A DNA stretch of 64,000 bases from Rhabditoides inermis (Eukaryota > Nematoda > Chromadorea > Rhabditida > Rhabditidae). The DNA is taken from positions 1 through 64,000 of the forward strand of contig CAWZYM010000002.1 of the NCBI GenBank assembly GCA_963966185.1. Direction: 5' to 3'. The position numbers and the translations under genes were made by a program. The notes beneath the pieces are model-generated. The model was given only the letters and a program-made list of their open reading frames with translations, had not been told where the DNA came from and made no database searches. The first letter of the stretch is position 1; each line of letters starts with the position of its first letter. Of this stretch, positions 46,781-59,227 are shown piece by piece.

Positions 46781-49700
46781 TCAGTGCTTCCAGAACATGC
46801 TCTTCATCTGCTTGCGGAGAGAAGAAGAAGAAGACGAAGTCGTAGTGTCGTACGAGTGACGGCTGCTGCCAGAGTCTGAACACACAACTTGTAATACAAA
46901 CAAAACTTTCTGAGGATCCTTTTAGGTTGTGTTCTGAGCACTTCCTGAGATTCGTTCTCAAGGTGTGTGGCCATTCTGAAACTTTCTGATGAGCATCCTT
47001 TTGGGAATCGGTTTGAGTGAGGTCTTATCGAGGGTCCATTACTAAAGACAGGGCGTTTGAGGCTGTGGCCGTTCCATCTTGTGCCGGATTGTCCGTTGCA
47101 TAGCTCATATTCTTTTGCAAAAGCTGCCAGATCGTGCGTATTAGCTGCACGCGGATCATCGCCCCCTGTGCTTGCGACATGGCGGGCTGGCTGCGCAAAC
47201 ACGTGTCGCATTTGCCTGTTCGACAGCAGCCGCGTACGCGAGAAAGGCAACGGCGGCTGTGCCAACTGACGATCCCTTCACACACACATGCGCACACCAT
47301 ACACACATATCCACAACAACAATCACTGTCGCACGCGCGCCCGCTACAGTAGTCGTGCCCGTAGCTGGTATCTCCCACTCCCTCTACAGTACGCGATCGT
47401 GCGCATCAACACTCATTCTATCCACTCCAAACACTCAACACACAAATACACACATCAAAGCATCTCTCATCTCGTCTCATCGCAGCAGCGACGCGATCAG
47501 AGGCGTATTTGCGTCTTATCCGCCGCCCCGCTACAGTAGCGGGGGACAGTCAAACACAACGGAAGCACAAGGCGAAGGGAGAGAGCGCTAGAACGAAAGA
47601 GAGCCAGACGTTTCCGGAGACACGGTGACAGCTTCCTCCTACACAGAACCAGACAATCACGGGCGACGTGTCACTGTACTGAGTACTCATGGGTCTTTCT
47701 CTCTTTCTCTCTCTCTCTCTCTCCCCTCCCTACCCACCACGCCTCGCAATCTCGACCGTCTCCCGCTCCTCCCGCTCCTCTTTCGGCAGATATGCCTCGT
47801 AGGTGTTGCCTTCGTGGTCGACAATGTGAGGATTCACGCCTGAAAGTGACGTCATAGAAACCTTGAATCGCTCCCTCGCCTTCTGCGCTTCCTCCTCGTC
47901 CCCCCTCTTCACACTCTGTTAATCTATCGCTAATCAAACAAATCGGGTAGGATGAGAGAGAAGTGGGGGAGAGAGAGAGAGAGCAGCTATCACACCCACA
48001 ATCACTCGTCCAAACACACACACACAGCCACTGTACCGTATCATTGCCCTCTGTGCGCTCTCGATCCGCCACGCTCTCTCGCCTAGCGGACCACTTGCCG
48101 GCGTGTAGATGTGAGCGCACCGACTCTCTCACCCTCTCGCTCATCCACTCATCTGCTGAGCACTCATCAACACCACCTCCCCATCAATCAAATACGAAGC
48201 GCACTATCGAATCAGCTTCCTGTCACATACAATCACCGATACAATCACATACAATCACCGATATCAAAGCTCCCGCAATTCGCCACACTCACTCTTATAA
48301 TCACTTATCAATACACACAATCCCTAATCACCTATCACATCGATCAGCTTGCGACACATGCCGCGATCTCCTTTCTGCGCCGCGAGGTGCAGCGCCGAAT
48401 ATCCGGCCGACTGAAACGAACCAGTCAAGAACCAGGAACCAAGTGAAACCATCCACAGAGCACCAACCCACGGTGGAACCATAGAGTATCAGTTGAACCA
48501 GAGAACCAGACAGAACCAGAGAGCACCAACCCACGGTGGAAGCATAGAGAAGCAGAGAACCAGTAGAACCAGTGAAACCACCCATTATGAAACCATAGAG
48601 AACCAATAGAACCAGACAGAACCAGACAGAACCAGAGAGCACCAACCCACAGTAGTAACACAGAGAACCAGACAGAAACAAAACCAGTGGAATCAGACGG
48701 AACCAGAGAGCACCAACGCACCGTGGTGGCGTTGACGTTGACGTGCCGGTGCTTGAGGAGGATGACGAGAGGCCAGTGGCGGTTGTTGACCGCTACGTGC
48801 AGCGCCGTGTAGCGGTAGTGAGCGCGAGCGCTCCACCAAGCGAGGCTCGGCTGCAACGCCTCCTGCTCCTGTTCCTTCTCCCACTTCTCCTTCTCCGTTT
48901 CCCTATATCTGTACTCGTCATCCACTACGCTCTTTTTCTCCTCACAGTAATGATCAGAGTCATAGAAAGAGATGTCGTCTCCTTCTCCCTCCCTTCTATG
49001 CGTCCCATCTCACCCAGTCACTGATCATCCCATCTGTCTCCTGTCTCTGTCCTTCACCAACCACCACGCTCTCTCCCACCCCACCTTCTCCTCCAGCATC
49101 TTCGCCACCCGCGCAGCGTCTCCCTTCCGAACCGCCGCCAGCCACTCCATCCACGGCACATCGTCCTGCAACTCTCTCTCTCTCTCTCTCCCGCTGTGTC
49201 CACCTTCTTCACTTGCTAATTCGCACCACCACCGCGCAGCCATAATACCGTATCAAGTGGATTATCGACAAACCCCCCGCGCGCCATCAACACCCTAATC
49301 CATACAGTAGCCGCTCGTGAGATCTCCTCCCCCCTCCTCCCTTCCTTCTAGCCTCTCGCAGGTGGAAGATTATTATACGTGTTGACAGTTGCACCCGGCG
49401 GCGAGATGCAATCTCAGAGAGACACCGCCTACACAGCTTGAAACCGGGGCGCATAGTGAGTAGGATATGCTGTGACAGTCGAAAGGCGAGCGCCTATCGC
49501 TCATACCCCATAACATCTCCATCTCCAATACAGTAGCCATTAGTCTCGAGTCGAGTCACATCAGGCGAGTGTGGACCGCACATATGCTCTTCAATACACA
49601 CATCATCCATCCCCATCCACTCTTTTCGCATTCCACTCGTCGCCCCTGCACTATTGTGACACCATTATAATATCGCTCGAATGTGTGGTGTGGCAATCGG

Positions 49701-51922
49701 TAGGGCTGGGGCGGTGAAAAAGCCAGAATGGGACGAGTCTCCCTCCTCTATACAGATGCGCCTAGAAGACCCCGCAGACTCTAATCGCCGCCAGTGGAAT
49801 TAATCGCTGCAACCACAATAGGACCACCCATAACAACTATACTCAATTACCGTACACCATCTTTGACAAAAAGCGGGGCGCGTGTTTGAATGTCGGCCTC
49901 CTTTCGTGGGAAGAGATGATGGCGAGCCCTCATTCCTCCACTCTCTCAATTGCCTCTCTCTCTTTTGGACCACCCAGTCAGACTCGGGAGCGTCGTCTCG
50001 GGCACTGACTCGCCAACAAATCCGAACAAATCCCAAAGACGTGCAGATAACCACTATACTACCGAAGAGTAGTGTAGTGGTCCCTCCCTGCTTTGGACCA
50101 CCCAGTCAGTCTGGGTGCGGCTCACAGACTCTCAGTGACCTGCCAACATATGCGAACAGCGGGAGCAAACACGCAGAGCTGCGGCGGGTGCAATCAATCA
50201 CACGATTATCGCCCAATCGACAGGATGCCGCGATATCCCCCGCCTCCCTCCACAGCTATCATGCCTTTCTAATCCGTAGCTGTGAGCATTCGTCTTCCCT
50301 CCCCTCTAGGCTATTCCAATCTGGAATAGTGGATGATCCGCGGTGTGAAATGGAATCGGCCACAAAGAGAGAGAGAGAGAGTGGGGATAGACTCGGCCTC
50401 GAAATAATGGAATAATATGCGTGTGTCTGTGTCAACGGTGCGCGGTCCCTTTTCACGCTGCGCTGTGCGCATTCTCTCACGCACTCGTCCATTACACCCA
50501 TTATGATCTGCCCAGTCCGATCTACCACCACTCTCTCACTCACTACTCACTCCAACACCACAGTGAGTGCCGCGCTCCTCTCTCCCCCTCTTTCTCACCC
50601 TCAAGCATCTCCGCCACATCTCCTCTCCACTCTGCACCTCCCCCTCTCCCACCCTATCTTGCCGGCTGTCTAACCAGTAACCAGATAGTGTAGTGTGTGG
50701 AGTAAACAGCCCGCATAATCTCTCAAGCCCCCGTCGCCGCGACCCTTGTGGAAGCGTCTTTGTGCAGAGTGGTGAGTGGTGTAGATTCCAAATCTCACCA
50801 CCACCACCCTGCGTTCTCACCACCCCCTCTCACAGACAGATTCGCATTAGGTGGTGCTGCGATGCGAGTGTGTACCGCAAAGTGACATGTGTAGCGGGAC
50901 AGGGGCGCTAAACTGGAATTTGTGCGACGCTCACTTGGATACAAGTGAGGGGGTACTGTAGACCGGCCGCCGCATACGAGTTGCAAGTGGTTTTTGCACC
51001 ACCTCGTTCACTCCCTACTCGTTCGCACTCACTCACACACATCCCGCCGCCAGCTACGGTAGATCCTATTACGAGTCAGAGCCGCGACGCGTGTCCGAAC
51101 ACGCGTCGCGGTCGCCGCACTACCGTATCCCGATGGCAAATCCAACATGCACCACATTCGGACCACGTACAACTTGTGATAATATGAAACGTCCGGTGTC
51201 TCTCAGTGCAGCGGGGCACATGTGTCGAAGGGCAGTCCTCTGCCGCACTCTCGCAATGTCGCAGCCAGCCTCGATCCCGATTGATGTGTTGTGCCGGGAC
51301 TGCACTCTCACTCCACACAGTGTGGCCATCCATCGATCGACGTGCCTTGCTTCAGTCGACCGCCCTCTCCACTCTCCCACCTCCGCCTTCCACCCATATC
51401 GACTTTCGGCTTTGTCTCCCTTCCCCCTTTCGCCCGCCCTGTTGCATCCACCGTATTCGTGTCTGACCTTCTTCCCATCTTTCTTCTCCTCTTCCTCACA
51501 AAAAGCTACCTTGACTCGTGTCAATAATTCACGCCGAGTAGTTGTTGGGGTGGCAAAAACATTCGGGGCGGATTGCATCTCTCTCGATGTCTCTCCCTCC
51601 CTCTAACAGCTCTCATTTCTCACACGGCTCCAATGCTTGTGCTTTTCGTGTAAGAGTGATCTATCGCCTTCACAACCCTCACCCTAACACACCTGTTCGA
51701 ACGAGGAGAGGAGGTGCAAGAAAGATGTATCACGCTGTTAACACCTCTCCGCCGCTAATCACCCTCTATCAATCGATACATGCCTCTTTTCCCCCATTTC
51801 TCTCTCTCTCCTTCTTCTTCTTCTTCTTCTCTATCCCTCTCACCTGCTTATCCGGCGTGGCGCATCGAGATACAAACGACGAAACCGAGTCCTGCGACAC
51901 GATAGACAGAGGACGCTCCTGC

Positions 51923-51973
<51 letters not shown>

Positions 51974-52083
51974 ATAGCCCTCATCTTCTCTCCGACCTTC
52001 CTCTCTCGCTTCTCCGGCTTGCAGTTCTCGTTGTTGTCCTCCGGGCGCTGCAAAGGCTCTCTTTCTCTCTCTTTCTCTCTCTT

Positions 52084-52119
<36 letters not shown>

Positions 52120-52202
52120 CTCTCTCTCCTCTCTCTCACCCCTTGGAACAGCGCGTTGAGCATGGATTCCTTGAGTCCGGCCGCGCCGTCGCTTCGCCTC
52201 AT
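46781..52202 (-). CDS. sowah: Sosondowah (SOWAH) family ankyrin-repeat protein
   Basis: Eight exons: 52202-52140, 52047-51997, 51918-51844, 49165-49085, 48940-48722, 48410-48332, 47839-47738 and 46875-46781. All are in phase, giving about 256 residues. After a charged N-terminal part come WMEWLAAVRKGDAARVAKML, an Arg/Glu-rich insert, then ankyrin repeats RYTALHVAVNNRHWPLVILL, GYSALHLAAQKGDRGMCRKL and NPHIVDHEGNTYEAYL, and a Ser-rich tail ending KQMKSMFWKH. The repeat order and the entering Trp-rich helix fit SOWAH, whose molecular role is unclear. The N-terminal winged-helix-like SOWAH domain is not visible. The ATG follows CATTGCAG directly, by trans-splicing or an unseen upstream exon. Intron 3 (2.7 kb) is long and gene-free. 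The exon 7 end is the least certain junction. Confidence 0.7.
49166..51843 (-). other. Long intron 3 of the Sowah gene
   Basis: No exon seen. It contains two related segments (49972-50025 and 50092-50158) sharing TTGGACCACCCAGTCAG, and a perfect GC-rich hairpin at 51082-51111. In other bilaterians Sowah introns hold Irx enhancers, so this is a candidate regulatory intron. Confidence 0.4.
51082..51111. repeat. Perfect 13-bp-arm hairpin
   Basis: CCGCGACGCGTGT, loop CCGA, ACACGCGTCGCGG. Stem is perfect and GC-rich. It is not followed by a T run, so it is not terminator-like. It is intronic in the Sowah gene. Confidence 0.8.
51919..51996 (-). repeat. 78-nt GA-repeat intron of Sowah
   Basis: In the sense strand the intron runs GTCGGAGAGAAG… then (GA)n and ends GAGAGAGTTGCAG. 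Intron 1 (52048-52139) is similar, (GA)n ending in CCTTTGCAG. Both nearly lack a polypyrimidine tract. Confidence 0.7.
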
Positions 52203-55200
52203 CTGCAATGATAGCCGTGTATATGTGCTTGTCTCGTCTGCCACGTCTCTCTCTCTCTCTCTCCCGCAGCCCTTTCAGTAGCCATGTCTACAGTCACGCT
52301 TCGTTGCACCACTTCACCCCCTCCTCCCCCTCCAGCATTACCACCCATTGAAACGTACACCACCCGGAAAGAACAACCGTCCGCGGGGTCAAGCGTTTAA
52401 CCTCTTCATTATTATCCTGTATGCGACAGTGTTCCATTCCCTCTCTGCCCGTGTCTGTGCCTTCTCCGACTGGCACACTCTCTCGCCGTCTGTCTCTCTG
52501 CACCCTCTTCACCTCGGCGTGCTACACGCGCGTCCCTCTCTAATTGCCGGGTTAACGGCAGCTGACCGCACTCTAGCCATCTAAACATTGACACCCCCGA
52601 GTGGGGGCGACGAGTGCTCGACTCCTTTATCTCGCGCCCCCTCTCTCTCTTTCTCGCCTCTCAACAGCTACTATCACAGACGGGAATCTGAGAGTGTGAG
52701 GAGGGGCAGAGCATAGACACCGCATCTTTCATTTCATCGCACCACCCGTGTAATTACAGAATGTCCCGGCGGGCCGCCGTCGTCGCCCTACCCTCACCTT
52801 CATTTGCATATCGGTGCAATCATCGTGTGTGTAATACACCCAGTGTGTGACCGGGATGGCCCGAGGGGGGTGGGGGCGACACACACAATTTCCCTTCCCC
52901 CCTCTCCTCCCTGTTACCAGCTGGATGGCTGTAAATGAGCGCTCTTCCTAATCGGGCCAGCAGTGTATGCTTTCGGATGCCGAAAGCTCCTCTGCTCCAC
53001 CACTCGCATATCTCATTGCATCTCCTCCTCCTCCTCACTTCTCCTCTCCTCCAACTACACATCCATCCATTTCCCGCCCTACCACATCGCCCCTGCCTCG
53101 CTCTCGCCGTCGCACAACTCGTTTTCCATTAATTCTGTTCGCGATGTGCTAGTTTGATTACCGCGCTGCCGCCGCCGCCTCGAGACTACGGTAGCTACAT
53201 GTGTTTACATGTGTCCCCCGCGAGCTTGCCTAGACTACCGTACCCGCCCCAGCAGCTCCCCCTGATATCACAGGGAGTTGTAGGGTGGGGCTAGTTTTTC
53301 CTCGGCGAGAACGAGACGTGTGAACATGTGTTTGACACTATGTCGGAGGAGATAAGTGATATGCTCGGTCTGGCTCTCCGCGATCCGCGCGCTCTCTCGC
53401 CGCGCTCTCGCCCCTCCGCCGCCTGACACCTCCGCCGCCCCACACCTAGCAGCCATTCCTCATATTAAACAAATATTAAACACGAATCGGGCGGCGATCA
53501 ATCTCCGGGAATCGATAAGCTGATTCCCTCTCTGCCACCGTCGTGCGACAATTCGCATATACCACATGTGAGCCTTCTCGGCTAGGAGAAGAAAAAGCAA
53601 TAACATTGGCACTTGGAAACGATGTGCGGGGTGGAGGATAAAGAGGTGCTAGCGTACACACCATAGATCTCTTTCACCCACCTCAAGAACATAAACAGTC
53701 CTTGACACCTGGTCTCTGGATGCACTGCTTATCCCAGTGTGTCCGAGCGCCGCGGGCTCTTGACCCCTGTAGGTGCGAAGCGGATCATGGCTAATCCGAT
53801 CAGTCACTCGCACTCCATAAACATGATGCATCGAGTATTGATACACTCTCTCTCCCCTCAATCATGCGTCATAATCTATTGGCAAAACAATGCGCGCGGA
53901 ATGGCCCTTCGATAGATCATCGCAGTCGATTCGGACTGACGCAATGCGGCAGTGCGCATTGTGTCATCCATCCTCGTATGCCCTGCTCATCCAACTACAT
54001 CCCAGCACAGGTGTAACCCGCGAGAGCGAGTGTGTGTCTCGTAAATCACGCCGCCTCTCCCTCCCTCAACACTACATCCCATCAATCCGGCGCAATCATT
54101 AGCCCCCTGTGATCAGCTGCAGCCAACCAGCTGATCAACCTGTCCGCGGACCAATGTTCTCACACTTCTTTCGTCAAATGTCGCACGCGTCGTCGCTGTC
54201 GCGCGCGTTTACATTGCAAAAACGCGCGGGCGAGGGGCGAAAAAGCTGTGAAACAGATGTCCTGCTCTGCGCCCTCTCCGATCTCCACGATCTCTCGCCA
54301 CTACTAGTTAGACGGGCAATGATGGCCAATACTAAACACAACAGTCATAAATCCAGTGTGTATGTGTGGTGAGAGGGAATAGTTGTGGGTAAATCGAGTG
54401 TGTCTCTGTCACACAGGAGGGAGCAGCTCTTCATTGTTTGCGGTGAGCGATCATCGTCATCAAAGCCACAGCGCGCCCCTCTCGATTACTGCTCCCACTT
54501 CACTCGTGATCGCGCTCATATAGCCACTCGTACAGGTGCTAATCAATGTTTGCCAATCACTCACAACGAATACAGTACCCGAATCGCGCGGCGGCGGCGC
54601 GACCAATCAAACACCGCTTCCGCGTGTGTTTACAGACCAAGGAGCGGCAGTAGCGCAGCCGACAGAGGGGGTGGTGATCTGAGCTAATCCTTCCGATAGA
54701 GTTACCAACCGTCCACCTGCCCCGACAGAAACGGACCGAGCACAGCAGACAGAAGAGGGATGGAGGGGGCAACTCGCGCACTCCCTTTCGCGCTATCTCG
54801 CTCGCCAATCTACAGGCAGCACATTAGTGAGTGTGAGTGTGGAGAGAGATATGGATATGTGCTAACAGATGTTCCAAGGTTTATGTTTGGCCCTATCGAA
54901 TCTCCTACCAATGGCAGTATAATAATGTGTGAGGCCAGCGCGATAAGCATCTAATGAGATAACCTCGCGTGCCAAAACAGGTGCTAATCTAATAAAACAC
55001 AACAACAACAACACGAACAATACGATATTTCACAACACGAATAGAAACTTGTGAGCACGGAGTAGTGCAGTTTGATAGGGAGTGATCGAGTGATGACGAA
55101 TGGGTGTGATAACAGTCAGACTGCTGTTTCATACCGGCAAAAAACTCGACATTTCATGGCAAGGAACATGACTGTTCGGATATCGACACATTTCGGGTTG

Positions 55201-57624
55201 AGCCGAACAGACGGCGGGCTGTCATTACGGGCTTTGCCGCGGTGTGCTCAATTACAGTATCAGTGGTGTGGATTACTGGTATGTAACTGGCTTAGCATGC
55301 CCGCTTGACCCCTCGCTTGTTGCACACCACGCACGAGATTCAGCATCCGGTGCGCCCTCTAATTATTACGAGGATCATAGCACTCCTCCTTCAAACCTCA
55401 GCTGCCAGCGCACGAGGACCACCCACTGTGAGTCGCCCACTTTCACACTACAATTTGCATAGCGAAACATGGGCGAAGAACATCTGTAGGCCGTGATTGA
55501 TGGACACGAATTCGTCTGTGGTTTTACATGGCATCACGGCAGGAAGACTACGGTACTCTCTATGTACACATGTACTTTTGCCATTCGAGGCGGATCGCTT
55601 GTAGAGTGAGATGGCGGAGGGGGCGCGTAACTGGATATTCCAGAATCCTAATTCACACAGCATACCACCATTCAGAATGTTTGCCCACACTGCCGCCTCC
55701 GCTCGCCACGCACTCTCTCGCCCTCCTCTCGCCCGGCTATTAATTGAAATGAGAATAGTTCTAATCCGCCTATCTCTTCTCTCTCTCCCTTGCCGGAAAG
55801 CAGTCCCCCCCACTCATCCATGATACTCCTCTCCCAAATAGAGAGCGCCCGACCGGAAGTGGCAGTGAGGGTGGGAATGTGCCCGGGGGCGCAGTGAGTA
55901 GATAGTGAGCGTGTGAGACGCGTGCGCGGTGCCGCCGGGCATTCCCAATCACTCCCCAATTAGGCTGGGCATGGTGTGAACTTGCGGGGTGAGTGCAGCC
56001 GACATGGGAACATGTCGTGTCTGTGTCCGAGACTATCCGAGCACGTCTGATATACATCGACCTCGACTCGCTACGCGCGTTCGCTTGAGAACCGCACCAT
56101 AAATATTGTGATTGGCGTGTCAATACGCGAAGAGAGATCATATCGATATCCGATCACATTTATCGCCATGTAGAGCCCGTTTACTACTGGGAGCGAGCGA
56201 ATCACTCTCTTTCTCTCTCGCTTCATCCCCGCTCTCTAGCTGACATCATTCCAGCAATGTTCAGGCTCCGTGTATGCATAGTATATGTCGAACAATTCAC
56301 CTCAAGAGCCCTATCGGTTCGAGGAGCGGCCAGCGCGTAAGCGAGAGAGAGTCTGCGAAACGGATAGGTGCAGTGTGAGCCAGGCGCGAGAGAGCGCGTG
56401 TTTTCCAGAGTGCCGAGAGTCTTGTTCAGCTCTCGAAACGCAAGCGCGCGGTTCATGTTGGGCACTCGACGTGCTTGTCTCTGTTGTGATCAGGGGCGGT
56501 TGGCCGATCAGTGTCGATCGGAAGCTTTGTGTGCGTGGAGTGTGGCCGGAGGGCGAGTGTCCGCAGGGCAGTGGCGGCGCACTCTCTCTCCCTTCTCTCG
56601 CCAAGCCCCGCCCCCTCTCGCACCCGCCCCTCTATCGCGTGTCCAACAACCGATCAGTACACGAGTCGACTTGCCGCCAACTCGGCCGCGCTTACTCATT
56701 CCACACACTCATTCCCACAACTTGTCAACTGCTACTACTACTTCCTGCTCATAAACATACACTCCTTTTTAGGATGTGTGTGAAGTGGTGTCACGCGTTG
56801 TGCTGCGCCTTATGATGTATGCTCGAGTGCTCTTTTCTGCCCCCCGTTCAGTGTGTAATGCCCATCTATTCTCGCCCTTGTCTCATATACACGCCAACAC
56901 CATATAATCATTGTGTTGTCGTTGTGTTATCAACTAATCACACTCATCTCTCCCGTGCGCTGTCTTCTCTCGCCCGCTCTCTTCGCCAGTTGCACTCTCT
57001 GCGCTCCTTTGCACATCACATATCTCATTTGCCGAATTCTTTCATCGCCGGTCAGTGCTCGCCTCTCTCGCGTGTGCTATGACGTGCGGCACATTTGCAT
57101 GTCACTCCTCTTCCGCCTACCGACCGTGTTTTCTATTCGGGAAGTGTCGCGTCTGGCTTGTCTCGTGTCCTGATCACGTTGTCGTCTGGCCGTGTCGTCT
57201 GACACACCCGCCCAATCATTCCCCCGCGCCTGTATCTTGTGTGCTGCACGCGTGGTAAGCCTTCTCCTCCTCCTCCTCCTTCTCCCACCTTGTTCATGTT
57301 CGCTTGTTCCTACTCCTCCTCGTCCGGCTACCGTATCCGCGGCGCGAATCATACTAGGCCCCGCCCACCGGCTGGCTCCGCCCCCTCTGCCGCTCTCTCA
57401 CCCGCGCGCGCTCTCTCTCGCCCCGCCCCATGTCAACTCGACGCAAATCGCCGAGCAAATCTCTCGCAGTCTCTACAACATTGTTCCGTGTCCGTCGCGA
57501 TTTCACACTTTTTGCTGGGCGTGTGTGCTGTCTTCATATCATCTCCTCCAGTGTCCGATTACAGGCTATTCTGCGAGTGACCGTTCCTGTTACACCACCA
57601 CCTAGCCACTCGCATACTATCTAG
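52203..57624. other. Intergenic region between divergent Sowah and Iroquois genes
   Basis: 5.4 kb with no recognisable coding sequence. The last 450 bp before the Iroquois start contain GC boxes (GGCCCCGCCCACC at about 57357, GGCTCCGCCCCC at about 57375, CGCCCCGCCCC at about 57419) and CGCCCAATCATT at about 57209, which look like its promoter. Other GC/CCAAT groups lie near 54600 and 56600. Confidence 0.45.
57190..57440 (+). promoter_or_regulatory. Candidate Iroquois promoter
   Basis: Three GC boxes and one CCAAT-like motif lie within 250 bp, starting about 430 bp upstream of the ATG. No TATA box is evident. The assignment rests on position only. Confidence 0.4.
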
Positions 57625-59227
57625 ATGATGGCATTCAATCCGGCCACTTTCAACGCCGCCTCGGTGAGTCACTGCTCCTTCTCCTTCTCCTCCTCCTCCC
57701 ACCTCACCCTGCCCCGTTCAGCTGCTCGCAGCGTCGCAGCCCGCCACTCCAGTCAAGGAGGACGCGGACGCGGCTATTCGGCTGCTCGCCGCCGGCGGCC
57801 CGCTCTTCGGAGGCGGCGCACTGCCCGGATTCCCCGGCATGGGCCTGCCCTTCCCCGTCTACCCCGGCATGCAGCCGGTGAGTCAGCAACCCCCTCTTTC
57901 CCATTCTAACCCCTATGTTCCAGGAGATGAAGCCGGACATGATGCCCCCGGCTGGCGGCGGTCCGCTGCCCGGCTACTTTTTCGACGCGATGGGCTACCA
58001 CCCGTACGCGGGAGGACTGGACGGCGCGCGGCGGAAGAACGCGACGCGCGAGACCACGTCGGCGCTCAAGGCGTGGCTCAACGACCACAGGAAGAACCCC
58101 TACCCGACCAAGGGCGAGAAGGTCATGCTCGCCGTGATGACCAAGATGACGCTCACCCAGGTATGTGATTATGCAGTATGCACCCTAGTCTCGCGTTTCC
58201 GCTGCCCCACCCACATACTCGATCAATTAGCCCCACCGTGCTTTCATCTCGCCGCAATCTCGCGACAATCTCTTGTTCACACCTGCGCAACAAACTCTGT
58301 GCCCCCCGTCTGCGCCGCGATACCATCTAAACACTTTCAAACACACACGCAACACAAACTTTCTCTGCTCATGGTGGCAAATTGTTGATTTCTAGGTGTC
58401 GACATGGTTCGCGAACGCGCGTCGCCGTCTGAAGAAGGAGAACAAGATGACGTGGTCGCCGCGCAACCGGCCGGGAGAGGACGACGACCTCGCCGACCTC
58501 GACGCTCTGGACGAGTCGGCGCGCCCCGGCAGCTCCGCCTCCAACTGCTCCAACAAGGATGGTGAGTAGCACACAATCCTCCACACACCTCATTCCCTAT
58601 CATTCCAGGCGACTTCTCCCTGTCCAACAACAACGACGACGACAAGGCCTCTCCCGCGCCGTCGGGCGACAGCGACTCTCCCCGCAAGAAGATCTGGTCC
58701 ATCGCCGAGCAGCTCAACGAGGCGACCACGTCCGCGGGCGCCACGGCGACAACGCAGTCGGACGAGCAGCCACCGGCGGCCGCCGAGTGGCAGCAGCAGA
58801 TGGGACTGGCCATGCAGCGTCTCGCCGCCATGCAACAGCAGCAGCAGCAGCAGCAGCGCGCTGCTCCCCCTATGCCCGCCATGCACGGACTGCCGCCCAT
58901 GTTCATGCCGATGCTCGGCGGACTCCATCCTATGCTGCTCATGATGCAGCAGGCTGCTGCTGCCGCAGCCGCCGCTCAGACCGCCCCCGCACCCAGCAAT
59001 CAGGATGCCAACGGTGAGCCAGCGTTATCTTCACATTCTCCTGACAACTAGGCAGTACACGATAGCGTTGTGTCAGAGTGATTTACAGCCCGGTGTGCTT
59101 ATCTCATCGCGTTTTTGCAGGCTCTTGGTCGGATCGGCCGTCGCTGTCGCCGTCGGCGTCTCCGGTTGCCGAGGCGTCGCTCAAGCAGGAGGACGCGTGC
59201 GAGACGGTCAAGCAGGAGGAGCAATAG
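57625..59227 (+). CDS. irx-1: Iroquois-class TALE homeodomain transcription factor
   Basis: Six exons: 57625-57663, 57722-57877, 57924-58160, 58396-58561, 58609-59013 and 59121-59227. About 370 residues. A Gly/Pro-rich N-terminus leads to a TALE homeodomain. It opens [20 protein letters not shown] and contains the three-residue loop extension around [12 protein letters not shown]. Helix 3 is [17 protein letters not shown], where Trp, Phe and Asn are the invariant recognition-helix residues. An acidic stretch [11 protein letters not shown] follows, as in Irx proteins, then the Iro box [13 protein letters not shown], a Gln8 run and a Met/Ala-rich region. The tail has two KQEE-type motifs that could be SUMO sites. 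Irx proteins are nuclear regulators of patterning and neuron identity. TATCTAG abuts the ATG. Confidence 0.95.

Noticed and set aside
47025..47378. Long minus-strand ORFs between Sowah exons 7 and 8
   Set aside because: Three overlapping frames are open, but none joins both flanking exons in phase better than direct splicing of 47738 to 46875, and no ankyrin or other motif is seen.
52294..52512. Possible Sowah N-terminal exon (…VVMLEGEEGVKWCNEA)
   Set aside because: It slightly resembles the end of the SOWAH N-terminal domain, but splicing its only donor to 52202 creates a stop at once.
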